A stretch of 64,000 nucleotides of DNA from Candidatus Pseudobacter hemicellulosilyticus. Lineage in GTDB: Bacteria > Bacteroidota > Bacteroidia > Chitinophagales > Chitinophagaceae. A program made the position numbers and the translations under genes. The DNA lies in NCBI GenBank assembly GCA_029202545.1, contig CP119311.1:620001-684000 (forward strand), written 5' to 3'. A model generated the notes under the pieces. The model was not told where the DNA came from. It saw nothing but the letters and a program-made list of their open reading frames with translations, and ran no database searches. This document shows, one piece after another, positions 8,415 to 16,323 of this stretch (its first letter is position 1; each line of letters opens with the position of its first letter).

Positions 8415-10712
8415 ATGAAAAAGTATGCTGTACTGACCGCCCTGCTGTTTTGTTTTCTGCTGGCAGCCACGGCGCAATCCAAATCCAAACAAAAAGCAAA
8501 GGAGGCCGAAAAGCCGCCTACGCAGAAAGAAATGGAGGAGATGATGAAAGAAGTGCAGCAGATGATGGGAGAAATGGAAAAGGAGATGAGTCCGGAAGAC
8601 AAAAAGATGATGGACAGCATGGGCATTAAAATGCCGGACATGAAGAATATGAAGATGCCGGCTATGACAGATAAGCAACTGGCCCAGGCCTGGGAGGATG
8701 AGAACCGCATTGTACCCAAAAAAGATGCTGCCCGTATTGCCGCCATTCCCCAGGGTGTTACTACCGCCCGCATGCCGGCTTATATCAGTGCGGTACACCA
8801 GAAAGTGCTGCCGATGCTGCAACCTAAAGTAGTGACGGCCGCTGATAAAGTGCAGGCCCTTGCCAGCAGTAAAGGCATTAGCGGCCAGAAGCTGGGTAAT
8901 GTAGCCGCCCTGCTCTGGGCAGATGGCAGAACACAGATAGCCCTATACCTGATGGGCAAGGTTTGTGCTACGGCGCCGGGTGCAGATAATCTCAGCAATT
9001 ATGCTTCTATGCTGTCCATGATGGGCGCAGAGCAGCTGGCCATTCCCCTACTTACTAACCTGAATACAAAATATCCGCGCAACAGCACCCTGCTCAATAA
9101 CCTTGGCCAGGCCTGGTTTGGACTGGGCGAACTGGACAAAGCCGGGAAATACCTGGACAGCGCCACTGCCCTGTTCCCTTATCATCCGCAGGCCAACCTG
9201 ACCAAAAGCCGGATCCAGGAGAGCAAGGGCGAAACGGCCAAAGCTGCTGAATCCGTGCGGAAGTCCATGAAATACTCCTATAGCCAGGAAAAAGAAGAAC
9301 GGCTCCGGAAACTGGGCCATGAATTGTCGGCCAATGATTTTAAAATTCCCGGTCAGCGCAAACCCGATCCTATGAACCTGGGTGGCTTCCGGGCGCCAGC
9401 CTTCCCGATGTCCGTAGACCAGTGCGTGATCCTGGGAGAAGAATGGAAAGCTTTCTATGAGCAGATCGATGCTAAAATGGACCAGCTGCAAAAACTACGG
9501 GCGCAACTCTATGAAACAGCTATGCAGAACCAGGCGAAGCGTGCGCAGGCGGATATCAGCATGGTGAAAGCGGCCATGAGCAATCCCGGCGCTGCGCGGG
9601 AATTTGTATCGGTGCCGATGTATGCGGCGCGGGCCAGCATCAAATACAATGCGTATGCAAAGCTGTATTCAGGGAAGCTGGAATCCCTTGCTAAAAGAAC
9701 GATCGCTTTCAGTACGGGCGAGTTGAAGCGGCAGCGTGATGCCTATGAAGCCATCATGGCAAAGCTGCGCGAGGAAGACCTGGAGCAAACGGGTGAAGGA
9801 AAGCCCAACAAAGACTTCTGTCCCCAATACAAGGAAGCCAGCGATAAATTTCTCAAAGCTGTTAATCCCACCATGGCCAGCTTATATATGGAATACCTGC
9901 AGCTGCACAAGGAACTGCTGAATGAATCGGCCTACTGGAATATGTATATCCAGTGGGCGGATATGTTTGAAGTGCTGAAGAAAGATTTTCAGGTTGAATG
10001 GCTGAAAGCGTTGAAAAATAGCGGGCTGTCGGGCGGTACCGGGCTTCCCTTTGTCTATATCCCCGAGTTCGTCTGTAAAAAACAGGAAGAGAAAAAAGGT
10101 AAATCGAAGCTGCAGGAATTTGATGATGTGGCCTGTAATTATAATAGCATGGTGGATTTTGTGATTGTCAGCATTGAGACCAACTGCAGTCATTCCACCA
10201 CCAGGCTTAAAACAGACCTGGTAGAGTACACACATGTGGAGCTGGGCGATGAATACCTCCGCAGCACCCTGGTCCTGCGACCCAAAGCAGGCGTGGACGG
10301 CAATATTGGCCCTTTAAAAGTAGGCGCTTCCGTGGGTGCTGATATTACCGTGAACATGGACCGGGATGGCGTAAAGGACTGGGAAGGCACCGTCAAAGCC
10401 GGCACAGAGGTTGGCGTGGGCAGAAGCATAGGACCGGTAAAAGGCGAAGCTACCATTGGTACCGCTATTGAAGTAGAGATAGATGGTACGGGTGTGAAGG
10501 AAGTCAACCTGGTAAATACAGCCCAGGTGGAAGTGGGCATTGAAGCGCCCAATCCCAATAAAAGCAGCACTATTGATCGGATCAACGACGGGATCAAAGC
10601 CCTGGATACTTCTGTGAAGATCGGGATAGAAGACCGGGTGAGCCTGATCAGCGGGCATGGCTCCGTGAGCGGGACGGGTGCGTTGAAAGGGATCACTTTG
10701 TCTCAGTGGTAA
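8415..10712 (+). CDS. large secreted TPR-type protein with Met-rich segment, function unknown
   Basis: 765 residues, not recognised as a named family. Signal peptide MKKYAVLTALLFCFLLAATAQ. Residues 40-84 contain about 15 methionines (runs such as MMDSMGIKMPDMKNMKMPAM). Residues about 190-290 have tetratricopeptide-like helices (NLSNYASMLSMMGAEQLAIPLL, LLNNLGQAWFGLGELDKAGKYL). A long helical middle follows, then a conserved-looking segment with several Cys (CKKQEEKK, DVACNYN, ETNCSH). The last 130 residues carry a glycine-rich beta-type duplication (GPLKVGASVGADITV ... GPVKGEATIGTAIEV). Probably periplasmic or surface-exposed. Monocistronic, divergent from the PepSY operon, with a terminator behind it. 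Confidence 0.8.
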   Translation: MKKYAVLTALLFCFLLAATAQSKSKQKAKEAEKPPTQKEMEEMMKEVQQMMGEMEKEMSPEDKKMMDSMGIKMPDMKNMKMPAMTDKQLAQAWEDENRIVPKKDAARIAAIPQGVTTARMPAYISAVHQKVLPMLQPKVVTAADKVQALASSKGISGQKLGNVAALLWADGRTQIALYLMGKVCATAPGADNLSNYASMLSMMGAEQLAIPLLTNLNTKYPRNSTLLNNLGQAWFGLGELDKAGKYLDSATALFPYHPQANLTKSRIQESKGETAKAAESVRKSMKYSYSQEKEERLRKLGHELSANDFKIPGQRKPDPMNLGGFRAPAFPMSVDQCVILGEEWKAFYEQIDAKMDQLQKLRAQLYETAMQNQAKRAQADISMVKAAMSNPGAAREFVSVPMYAARASIKYNAYAKLYSGKLESLAKRTIAFSTGELKRQRDAYEAIMAKLREEDLEQTGEGKPNKDFCPQYKEASDKFLKAVNPTMASLYMEYLQLHKELLNESAYWNMYIQWADMFEVLKKDFQVEWLKALKNSGLSGGTGLPFVYIPEFVCKKQEEKKGKSKLQEFDDVACNYNSMVDFVIVSIETNCSHSTTRLKTDLVEYTHVELGDEYLRSTLVLRPKAGVDGNIGPLKVGASVGADITVNMDRDGVKDWEGTVKAGTEVGVGRSIGPVKGEATIGTAIEVEIDGTGVKEVNLVNTAQVEVGIEAPNPNKSSTIDRINDGIKALDTSVKIGIEDRVSLISGHGSVSGTGALKGITLSQW

Positions 10713-10771
10713 CCGGGCATCCGGAGCCAGCTGTTACAGGGATCCTGTCCTGTTAAAGAATCGTATTGCCC

Positions 10772-10805
10772 GTCCTGCTCCCTCGCCGGGGCGGGACATT
10801 TTTTT
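10772..10805 (+). terminator. rho-independent terminator
   Basis: Arms GTCCTGC (10772-10778) and GCGGGAC (10791-10797, one G-T pair) followed by ATTTTTTT. Ends the transcript of the 765-residue protein gene. Confidence 0.65.
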
Positions 10806-11320
10806 GGGGTAGAATAGGGAGAAAAATATTTTGCCTGAAGGAGGAAAACTCATTGGAATTACGGGGGAAATAACTATATATTGCAGCCGTTTCTACAAAA
10901 AAAAAGGGTCTTCTGTAGAAACAGATGACCTCTAACGATTGCTTGCCATATGAAAATTCTTCGAAAGTCTTTTTGTGTGGATTTGATTCCGCAGCTTTAA
11001 AGCTGCTTTCTTATTTGATCTCTGACGCACTTGCCAAATCTGATCTCTAACTTCTTGCCTGCCCTCACGATTGCTTGCCGTATGCTTTAGTTTCGCTTTA
11101 CTTTCAAATCCGACATAAAGATAATACGCATAAAAACCACCCACAAGACAACTTATTGCCTGTTTTATCATGCCAAAAGGCTGACAAGGTCTATAAAATG
11201 CCTGCTGGCATTGACTTTGGGAGAAATTTTGATATGAGGTCCAAGGCGGGAAAATGACTTACTCTTTTTACTAAATTCAGGAGAAACTGGTTATAAAGGG
11301 GGCGGTATTACAAGTGCTAT
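10806..11320. other. AT-rich intergenic stretch with a direct repeat
   Basis: No convincing gene. A 17-bp sequence CGATTGCTTGCCATATG (10936-10952) recurs with one mismatch at 11068-11084. The minus-strand frame between them (79 codons from 11171) starts hydrophobic, then reads HTASNRE ... HMASNR because of that repeat; it looks like repetitive intergenic DNA, not a protein gene. Base composition is clearly more AT-rich than the flanking operons. Confidence 0.4.
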
Positions 11321-11467
11321 CTAAAATAGCTTCTTGAAAGTAGTGAGATTAATTGTTTCTACAGGAGAATCCAACCAGTTAAGTAAAGCACGTTCAACAG
11401 TGATTAGAAAAATGGTTAGAAATGCGTTAACATCAACAACAAAGCGTCTAACCTTTCTTTCTCCCAT
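11321..11467 (-). pseudogene. PIN-domain toxin remnant with internal deletion
   Basis: A 48-codon frame starting at the ATG at 11467, overlapping the end of the antitoxin-like gene by 20 bp, the usual arrangement of type II toxin-antitoxin pairs. The N-terminal part (residues 1-22, RRFVVDVNAFLTIFLI) matches the first strand and helix of a PIN RNase, including the first metal-binding Asp at residue 12. It then jumps to a stretch resembling the last strand of PIN toxins (ALLNWLDSPVETINLTTFKKLF). A complete PIN protein has about 130-140 residues, so roughly 85-90 central residues, with the other catalytic acids, are missing. The family match is by eye; the deletion is inferred. Confidence 0.5.
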
Positions 11468-11702
11468 TTTTTCTGACTTCAGCAATTAATGCATCCAAAC
11501 CTTCAGCAGTATAATCATGCGGGACAATATTTTGGTCAAGTTCATAGGCAAATGTTTTAATTTTCTGCTTGTTCAGTTCCATCCATAGCAATTTCTGCTC
11601 AGAGGCACTAAGCTTAGTGATACTATCAACCAAAAGAGCCAGAATGGATGGCCCACTTGCCGAATAACCCGAATACGATTTCGCAACACTCATGCTCGAC
11701 AT
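11448..11702 (-). CDS. small antitoxin-like protein
   Basis: 84 residues, MSSMSVAKSYSGYSASGPSI... The middle (SASEQKLLWMELNKQKIKTFAYELDQNI) is helical and charged, and the C-terminus is basic (EVRKNGRKKG). I do not recognise a named domain. Small size, mixed charge and a 20-bp overlap with a downstream PIN fragment make it a type II antitoxin. With the toxin broken, it may be an orphan kept as a regulator or simply not yet lost. It sits in an AT-rich patch between two conserved regions. Confidence 0.6.
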   Translation of the reverse strand: MSSMSVAKSYSGYSASGPSILALLVDSITKLSASEQKLLWMELNKQKIKTFAYELDQNIVPHDYTAEGLDALIAEVRKNGRKKG

Positions 11703-11867
11703 TTTGAGCTAATCTACGTATTTTAAAAGCCATCCTTTAAACAGCGATCAACCGCCTGTAATCAACGATTTAAGACAAAGTGCAAACCTGTACAGATAAC
11801 CTACCCCCGGATCTTGCTTCTGACACAATATTTAATAAACTGATGGCCAAAAGATCAACGTCAGAGC

Positions 11868-11894
11868 AATTGCGTCCGCAGTGCGGACGCAATT
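11868..11894. repeat. hairpin element, copy 1
   Basis: Perfect 13-bp arms AATTGCGTCCGCA and TGCGGACGCAATT around a single base, 27 nt in all. A second 27-nt hairpin of the same type is at 12628-12654; the stems differ at two pairs with compensating changes. REP-like palindrome or terminator for flanking genes; no T tract follows. Confidence 0.7.
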
Positions 11895-11962
11895 AGAATA
11901 TCCGCTATAACAACTTGGCAAGCCCATTATTTACTTTTAACAGTAAGCCACGGAAACTCCTA

Positions 11963-12451
11963 TCAAACAAGGGTGTTCATTTGCTCCACTTCCGGAGATT
12001 TAATTATACTCCGGAGACGATTTACCCGTCCTGCTTTGGCTAATTGAACGGTATAAATAAAATCCTGCACATCCGCCCAGGACATTTGATTGATCTCAAA
12101 ATGTATAGCACCTCCTCCATTTGAGGAAATCAGAATTACATGCCGGCGCGTAAACCACCAGACCATTAATAAAACTATTCCCACAACAAATCCGAAATTA
12201 AAGACATTGCCATTCGTTTGCTGATCCTGCATGTATATCGCTATACCTGCCAATAAACCGATCAGCCCCAGCACTAAAAAAATAATATTGCTCTTGTATC
12301 TGGTCTCAACGGAACTAATGTCTTCCAAAAACAAGGTTATTGAATAAGCGTTACCCCAATCTTTATCAGTTTGCTGAATACGTTGATCGGTTAAAATTAT
12401 TTTATCGCCATTTGAAGTAAGAAGAGGGCTCTCATTAGGTAATAATTTCAT
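11963..12451 (-). CDS. two-TM protein of unknown function (DUF6232/PH-like)
   Basis: About 162 residues from MKLLPNESPLLTSNG (start 12451; the frame is open to 12541 but the extra 30 residues look like leader). An N-terminal strand-rich part (DKIILTDQRIQQTD, LEDISSVETRY) resembles the start of bacterial PH-like DUF6232 proteins. Two adjacent membrane helices follow at about residues 55-75 (IIFLVLGLIGLLAGIAIYM) and 84-103 (FGFVVGIVLLMVWW), then a cytoplasmic strand-helix tail (VQDFIYTVQLAKAG). Lone gene flanked on both sides by the 27-nt hairpins; AT-rich. Confidence 0.6.
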   Translation of the reverse strand: MKLLPNESPLLTSNGDKIILTDQRIQQTDKDWGNAYSITLFLEDISSVETRYKSNIIFLVLGLIGLLAGIAIYMQDQQTNGNVFNFGFVVGIVLLMVWWFTRRHVILISSNGGGAIHFEINQMSWADVQDFIYTVQLAKAGRVNRLRSIIKSPEVEQMNTLV

Positions 12452-12627
12452 AGTCTCGGTTTTATGGGTTATAATTCCTGTCAATATAACTTTTGCCCCT
12501 CTTGAATACAAACCCAATTCAAATAAATTGACCGAGATCAATAATTGATTCTTCTCTCCCAGATAGGTAAAATCCTCTTTTCCTTATTATTACCAATAGC
12601 TTTAACCTATTTACAATGCACCAGCCT

Positions 12628-12654
12628 AATTGCGAACGCGGTGCGTTCGCAATT
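12628..12654. repeat. hairpin element, copy 2
   Basis: Perfect 12-bp arms AATTGCGAACGC and GCGTTCGCAATT with a GGT loop, 27 nt in all. Same ends and length as copy 1 at 11868-11894. The rest of the 12452-12817 gap holds only this hairpin and the terminator at 12751-12780. Confidence 0.7.
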
Positions 12655-12750
12655 GGTGACTTGCCTGAAAAACTGACTCCTTTTCAAGTTGCATAATAAT
12701 CAAACGCCCAAATTTAAGCAGCAAAAACTGCAACAACCTTTTAATAAAAA

Positions 12751-12780
12751 GCCCCCAACAGCATTCCAGCTATTGAGGGC
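12751..12780 (-). terminator. terminator of the first SusCD operon
   Basis: On the minus strand the arms GCCCTCAATAGC and GCTGTTGGGGGC (mostly paired, with mismatch/wobble) are followed by TTTTTATT, 38 bp past the stop of the thioredoxin-like gene. Confidence 0.7.
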
Positions 12781-12817
12781 GTTCAGGGTATAGGAGGTAT
12801 GCTACCTTCTCAGGCGC

Positions 12818-13954
12818 TTACATCGGGAACAGCTGTCCCAGTTTCTTTTCCAGTTCTTCGCCGCGCAAATTCCGCGCAATGATTTTTCCGCTGGGATCTA
12901 TCAGGAAATTGCTGGGGATGGCGCTCACGCCATACATAACAGCTGCTTTACTTTTAAATCCTTCCAGGTCGGATACCTGGGTCCAGGGCAGACTGTCCTG
13001 CTTAACAGCATAGAGCCAGGCCTTCCTGCTCTTTTCATCGTCCAGGGAAACACCCAGGATGGTGAAATTTTTGGCTTTGTATTTTTTATAGGCCGCCAGC
13101 AGGTTGGGATTCTCGGCGCGACAAGGCTTGCACCAGGAAGCCCAGAAATCAACCAGCACATACTGGCCGCGATAATCAGACAGCTTCACCGGTTTCCCGG
13201 TGGTATCATGCTGGGTAAAATCCATAGCCATAACACCTGTCATGGTCTTTTTCCCCGTTTCAATAATATCCGCCATCTTCCTTCCGGCAGGTGTTTCCCG
13301 CAGACTGGCCGGCAGCTGCGCAAATTTCAGCGCTGCTGTATCCGGATTGAAATTATACGCCAGCTCTACCTGCTGAAAGGTCAGCAGCGTAATATATGAG
13401 TTTGGATGCGTAGCCATAAAAGCCCGGTTAACGCTATCGTACCCGGCTTGTGTGGCCGCCATGGTCTTCCTGGCCGCCGCCAGCCAGACTGAATCTTTCC
13501 GTTGTTCCGGTGTCCTTGCATTATATTCATCAGTCAGCGCTCTGGCATCTTTCCGGTAAGGCGCCTGCAGGGCATTCAGAGTCTTGTTATCCGCATCAGT
13601 AACAGAACCTTTCACCAGGGCATGCTCTACAGAGTCTTTGGCAGTGACGCTGATATCAGCATTCTCGATATAGAAATACAGGACATCTGCTCCTGCATTC
13701 CTGGACCTGGTAATAGTATCATGCTTCAGTTGTATAGTAGCCATTACGGGCGAAGCAAGCTTACCCTTGAAAGTAAAGCTGCCTTTTTTCAGTATTACAG
13801 AATCTGTGACCGATTTACCATCTGCTTCATAATGGAGGTAAGCCTGGGCAGGGGCATCCAGCGTACCTACTTTCCCACGGATAGTAAAGCCCTGCTGGGC
13901 CAGCAAACTTAAAGGAAGGCAACAGACAGCTGCCAGGATAATCTTTTTTGTCAT
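12818..13954 (-). CDS. TlpA-like thioredoxin-fold protein with DUF4369-type N-terminus
   Basis: 378-residue secreted disulfide oxidoreductase or peroxiredoxin-like protein. Signal peptide MTKKIILAAVCCLPLSLLAQ. An N-terminal DUF4369-like beta domain (FTIRGKVGTL..., about residues 20-125) is followed by a helical linker and a C-terminal AhpC/TSA-thioredoxin domain with WASWCKPCRAENP (CxxC, about residues 273-276) and the cis-Pro region SAIPSNFLIDPSGKI. Such proteins reduce periplasmic disulfides and commonly close Bacteroidota SusCD operons. It is the last gene of the sigma-FecR-SusC-SusD-DUF1735 operon, 41 bp after the lipoprotein gene; a terminator follows. Confidence 0.9.
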   Translation of the reverse strand: MTKKIILAAVCCLPLSLLAQQGFTIRGKVGTLDAPAQAYLHYEADGKSVTDSVILKKGSFTFKGKLASPVMATIQLKHDTITRSRNAGADVLYFYIENADISVTAKDSVEHALVKGSVTDADNKTLNALQAPYRKDARALTDEYNARTPEQRKDSVWLAAARKTMAATQAGYDSVNRAFMATHPNSYITLLTFQQVELAYNFNPDTAALKFAQLPASLRETPAGRKMADIIETGKKTMTGVMAMDFTQHDTTGKPVKLSDYRGQYVLVDFWASWCKPCRAENPNLLAAYKKYKAKNFTILGVSLDDEKSRKAWLYAVKQDSLPWTQVSDLEGFKSKAAVMYGVSAIPSNFLIDPSGKIIARNLRGEELEKKLGQLFPM

Positions 13955-13995
13955 CTTTATTTCGTTGTATTCTTGATGGAATGAATGCAGATCAT

Positions 13996-14931
13996 TTACG
14001 GGATCAGGGATATGCCACTGATAAATATCGCCTCATAGGCGGAACTGTACAGCACAGAAGCCAGCGAGGTAAAGCGCAGGTACCTGGCAGTAGTCTCTCC
14101 TGTCTCAAGGGTTTGCATATTGTTGACAATATTGCCGGCATAGGTTCCTTTATCCTCCCAGTTGACGCCATCCATGCTGGTCTCAATCCTGATGGAAGTG
14201 GGATAGCCACCCAGCGTGGGATATCTTAATGCCGTGGGCATATAATAATTAAGGGCCAGGAAGTCCACATCCCTGTTAAAATTGATGGTCACCCACTGGG
14301 GCATGGTCTGCGCAATATTGCTGGCCCAGAAAGTGGTGAGGTTGTTATCGTCCAGGATATTGGTAGCCACAGAGGCGCCGTTCACGGAGGAGAACTCATG
14401 GATGGTCCATCCCGCCTTATTCACAAACAAAGGTTTGCCGGTCTTAAATACCAGGTATATCACCCTGGTAGTATGAGGACCATCAGGCTGGCCGTCTACC
14501 GATTGGATCACTACCGGCAAAACATAGGTGGAATATTCCGTCAGTTTTGTCTGCTGCCCGATATTGATCTTCGCTGAATCAGATACGGTATTGCCTGCGG
14601 ACAAACTGGTGGTTGATCTATAGAACAGGTAGGAAGTAGCAGGCAGCACGAGCGCATTGCCATACTTAGCCCGGTAGCCCAGGATCTTGGTAGTATCTAC
14701 GGCAAAGCTGATCCAATGATCGGCCCCCGATACCTCGCCGGACAAGGCTGCCTGTAAGCCAATTACCAGGGTGGTGTCTTTCAGTATTGACACCGGCATT
14801 TCAAGTGTATCCTTATCGGCGGGATACCGGAAAGAGATACTGCCATTGGGTAAAACAACGGCATCCTCATCTTTGGTACAGGCCGCCAGCAGTACCATGA
14901 ATGAAAATAGTATACTTATATAATTGCGCAT
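13996..14931 (-). CDS. DUF1735-type lipoprotein with discoidin (F5/8 C) domain
   Basis: About 311 residues from MRNYISILFSFMVLLAACTK, with a lipobox (LAAC). The first half (SISFRYPADKDTLEMPVSILKDT ... STYVLPVVIQSVDG) has the DUF1735 / BT_3987-like pattern of SusE/SusF-type surface proteins. The second half (TIHEFSSVNGASVATNILDDNNLTTFWAS ... ARYLRFTSL) is a discoidin-like carbohydrate-binding domain. Probably a surface glycan-binding lipoprotein. It lies 16 bp downstream of susD and is expected to be cotranscribed. The frame is open upstream to 15039 but the lipoprotein signal fixes the start. Confidence 0.85.
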   Translation of the reverse strand: MRNYISILFSFMVLLAACTKDEDAVVLPNGSISFRYPADKDTLEMPVSILKDTTLVIGLQAALSGEVSGADHWISFAVDTTKILGYRAKYGNALVLPATSYLFYRSTTSLSAGNTVSDSAKINIGQQTKLTEYSTYVLPVVIQSVDGQPDGPHTTRVIYLVFKTGKPLFVNKAGWTIHEFSSVNGASVATNILDDNNLTTFWASNIAQTMPQWVTINFNRDVDFLALNYYMPTALRYPTLGGYPTSIRIETSMDGVNWEDKGTYAGNIVNNMQTLETGETTARYLRFTSLASVLYSSAYEAIFISGISLIP

Positions 14932-14947
14932 TGTCTTGAATTTGTGG

Positions 14948-16312
14948 TTATGGATTCTGTTGCATGTCCGGGTTGAAGCTGAGCACCTGGACCGGGACCT
15001 GGAGGGTGTAACGCTCGCTATGCGGCTCCAGGGTGGCAATAACGGCGCCCTGTGCGTTATACCGGTTCACAGCACCCATCCTGTTGTCCATGTCTAGGCG
15101 GCGCATATCAAACCAGCGCAGACCACAGAAAGGCAGTTCATGACTTCTTTCCTTTAATACTTCCTGGTACACGGTTTCCTGGTCGGCCGATTCAAAACGC
15201 ACATAGCTGGCAGGGGGGAACCTGTTCTTACGCACCTCATCCAGCTGTTGCAGGGCAAGGGTCAGGTCATTGCTGCGGGCGGCGCATTCAGCAATGATCA
15301 GCTTCATTTCCTGCACAGAGGTACCGTTATTGGTATAATACAGGATGGTGTTGATCAGGGGCGGGCAATAGAGCGTAGCGCCCCTGGTGGTGAACCTGTA
15401 ACCATCAGTGCTGTAATAAAGTTTCCGGATACGGAGGTCCGTACTGCTAAAGGATTGCATCAGGTCCAGGGCAGCCGAAAACTGGGCAATGGTCATCCGG
15501 CCATAGATAACATCCGGATGGGTTCCCAGCAGGTTGGTGGAAGGCATGGCGCCATTGAGATCCAACATCACTGCTTTTCCGTTGGACAAGGCCAGGGCAG
15601 CATTCTTTTGCGCTTCTGTATAGTTACCGGCATAAAAATATACCCGGGCCAGTACACTATAGGCGGCAGCTATGGAGCCGCGGAGCCGGTTGGCGCTGTT
15701 GTCCGCAGGAAGATCGGGGATAGCCGCATTCAGGTCTTCAATGATATGCTGGTAGATCTGGGCCACGGTGTTGCGGGCCGGCACAACCTGGGCAACGTCG
15801 TTGGAAGTTATAAAGGGAACGGCCAGGTCCTGCTGGGCACTGGTGGAATCATACGGTTTGCCATAATAGTTCACCAGGTAGAAATATTCCAGGGCCCTGC
15901 CCAGCAAAGCTTCTGCTTTCAGGCTTCTCCGCTGGCTGTTGGAGCCGCCGGTGGCGGCATCAATGCCTGTCAGCACGGTATTGAACAGGTTGATCCTGCC
16001 ATAATGCTCACCCCAGAACAGGGGTGCTGCGGACAGGTCCGTAGAGAACTGAGGCGCCCAGGTATAGATCAGCTCCGCCACCTGTGCCGGAGGATTGGCA
16101 ATGTTCACCACGTCCATATTATCCCCCAGGAAATTGGCGTAATTGTAGGGGCTGCCGCCCAGAGCCAGCGCTTCGTCATTCAACCACTGGTCGTAATCAG
16201 CCACGGTGGTCAGCAGCTTGGTCCCCTTGGGTTGAATGTCCAGGTATTTATCGCAGCCGGTAAAGACCAGGCAAATTACCAGCAGCAAGGAAGTATATAT
16301 TGGGTATTTCAC
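14948..16312 (-). CDS. SusD/RagB-family nutrient-binding lipoprotein
   Basis: 454 residues. Lipoprotein signal MKYPIYTSLLLVICLVFTGC, then the SusD opening (DKYLDIQPKGTKLLTTVADYDQWLN). TPR-like helices include LKAEALLGRALEYFYLVNYYGKPYD and AAYSVLARVYFYAGNYTEAQKNA, and the C-terminal motif is LKERSHELPFCGLRWFDMRRLD. It forms the lid of the SusC channel on the cell surface and binds oligosaccharide, peptide or another large ligand. It begins 11 bp after the stop of the SusC gene. Somewhat short for the family; ligand unknown. Confidence 0.92.
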   Translation of the reverse strand: MKYPIYTSLLLVICLVFTGCDKYLDIQPKGTKLLTTVADYDQWLNDEALALGGSPYNYANFLGDNMDVVNIANPPAQVAELIYTWAPQFSTDLSAAPLFWGEHYGRINLFNTVLTGIDAATGGSNSQRRSLKAEALLGRALEYFYLVNYYGKPYDSTSAQQDLAVPFITSNDVAQVVPARNTVAQIYQHIIEDLNAAIPDLPADNSANRLRGSIAAAYSVLARVYFYAGNYTEAQKNAALALSNGKAVMLDLNGAMPSTNLLGTHPDVIYGRMTIAQFSAALDLMQSFSSTDLRIRKLYYSTDGYRFTTRGATLYCPPLINTILYYTNNGTSVQEMKLIIAECAARSNDLTLALQQLDEVRKNRFPPASYVRFESADQETVYQEVLKERSHELPFCGLRWFDMRRLDMDNRMGAVNRYNAQGAVIATLEPHSERYTLQVPVQVLSFNPDMQQNP

Positions 16313-16323
16313 TTGTTAACAGT

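Noticed and set aside
10932..11171. 79-codon minus-strand frame
   Set aside because: Its internal HTASNR/HMASNR repetition comes from a DNA direct repeat; no family seen.
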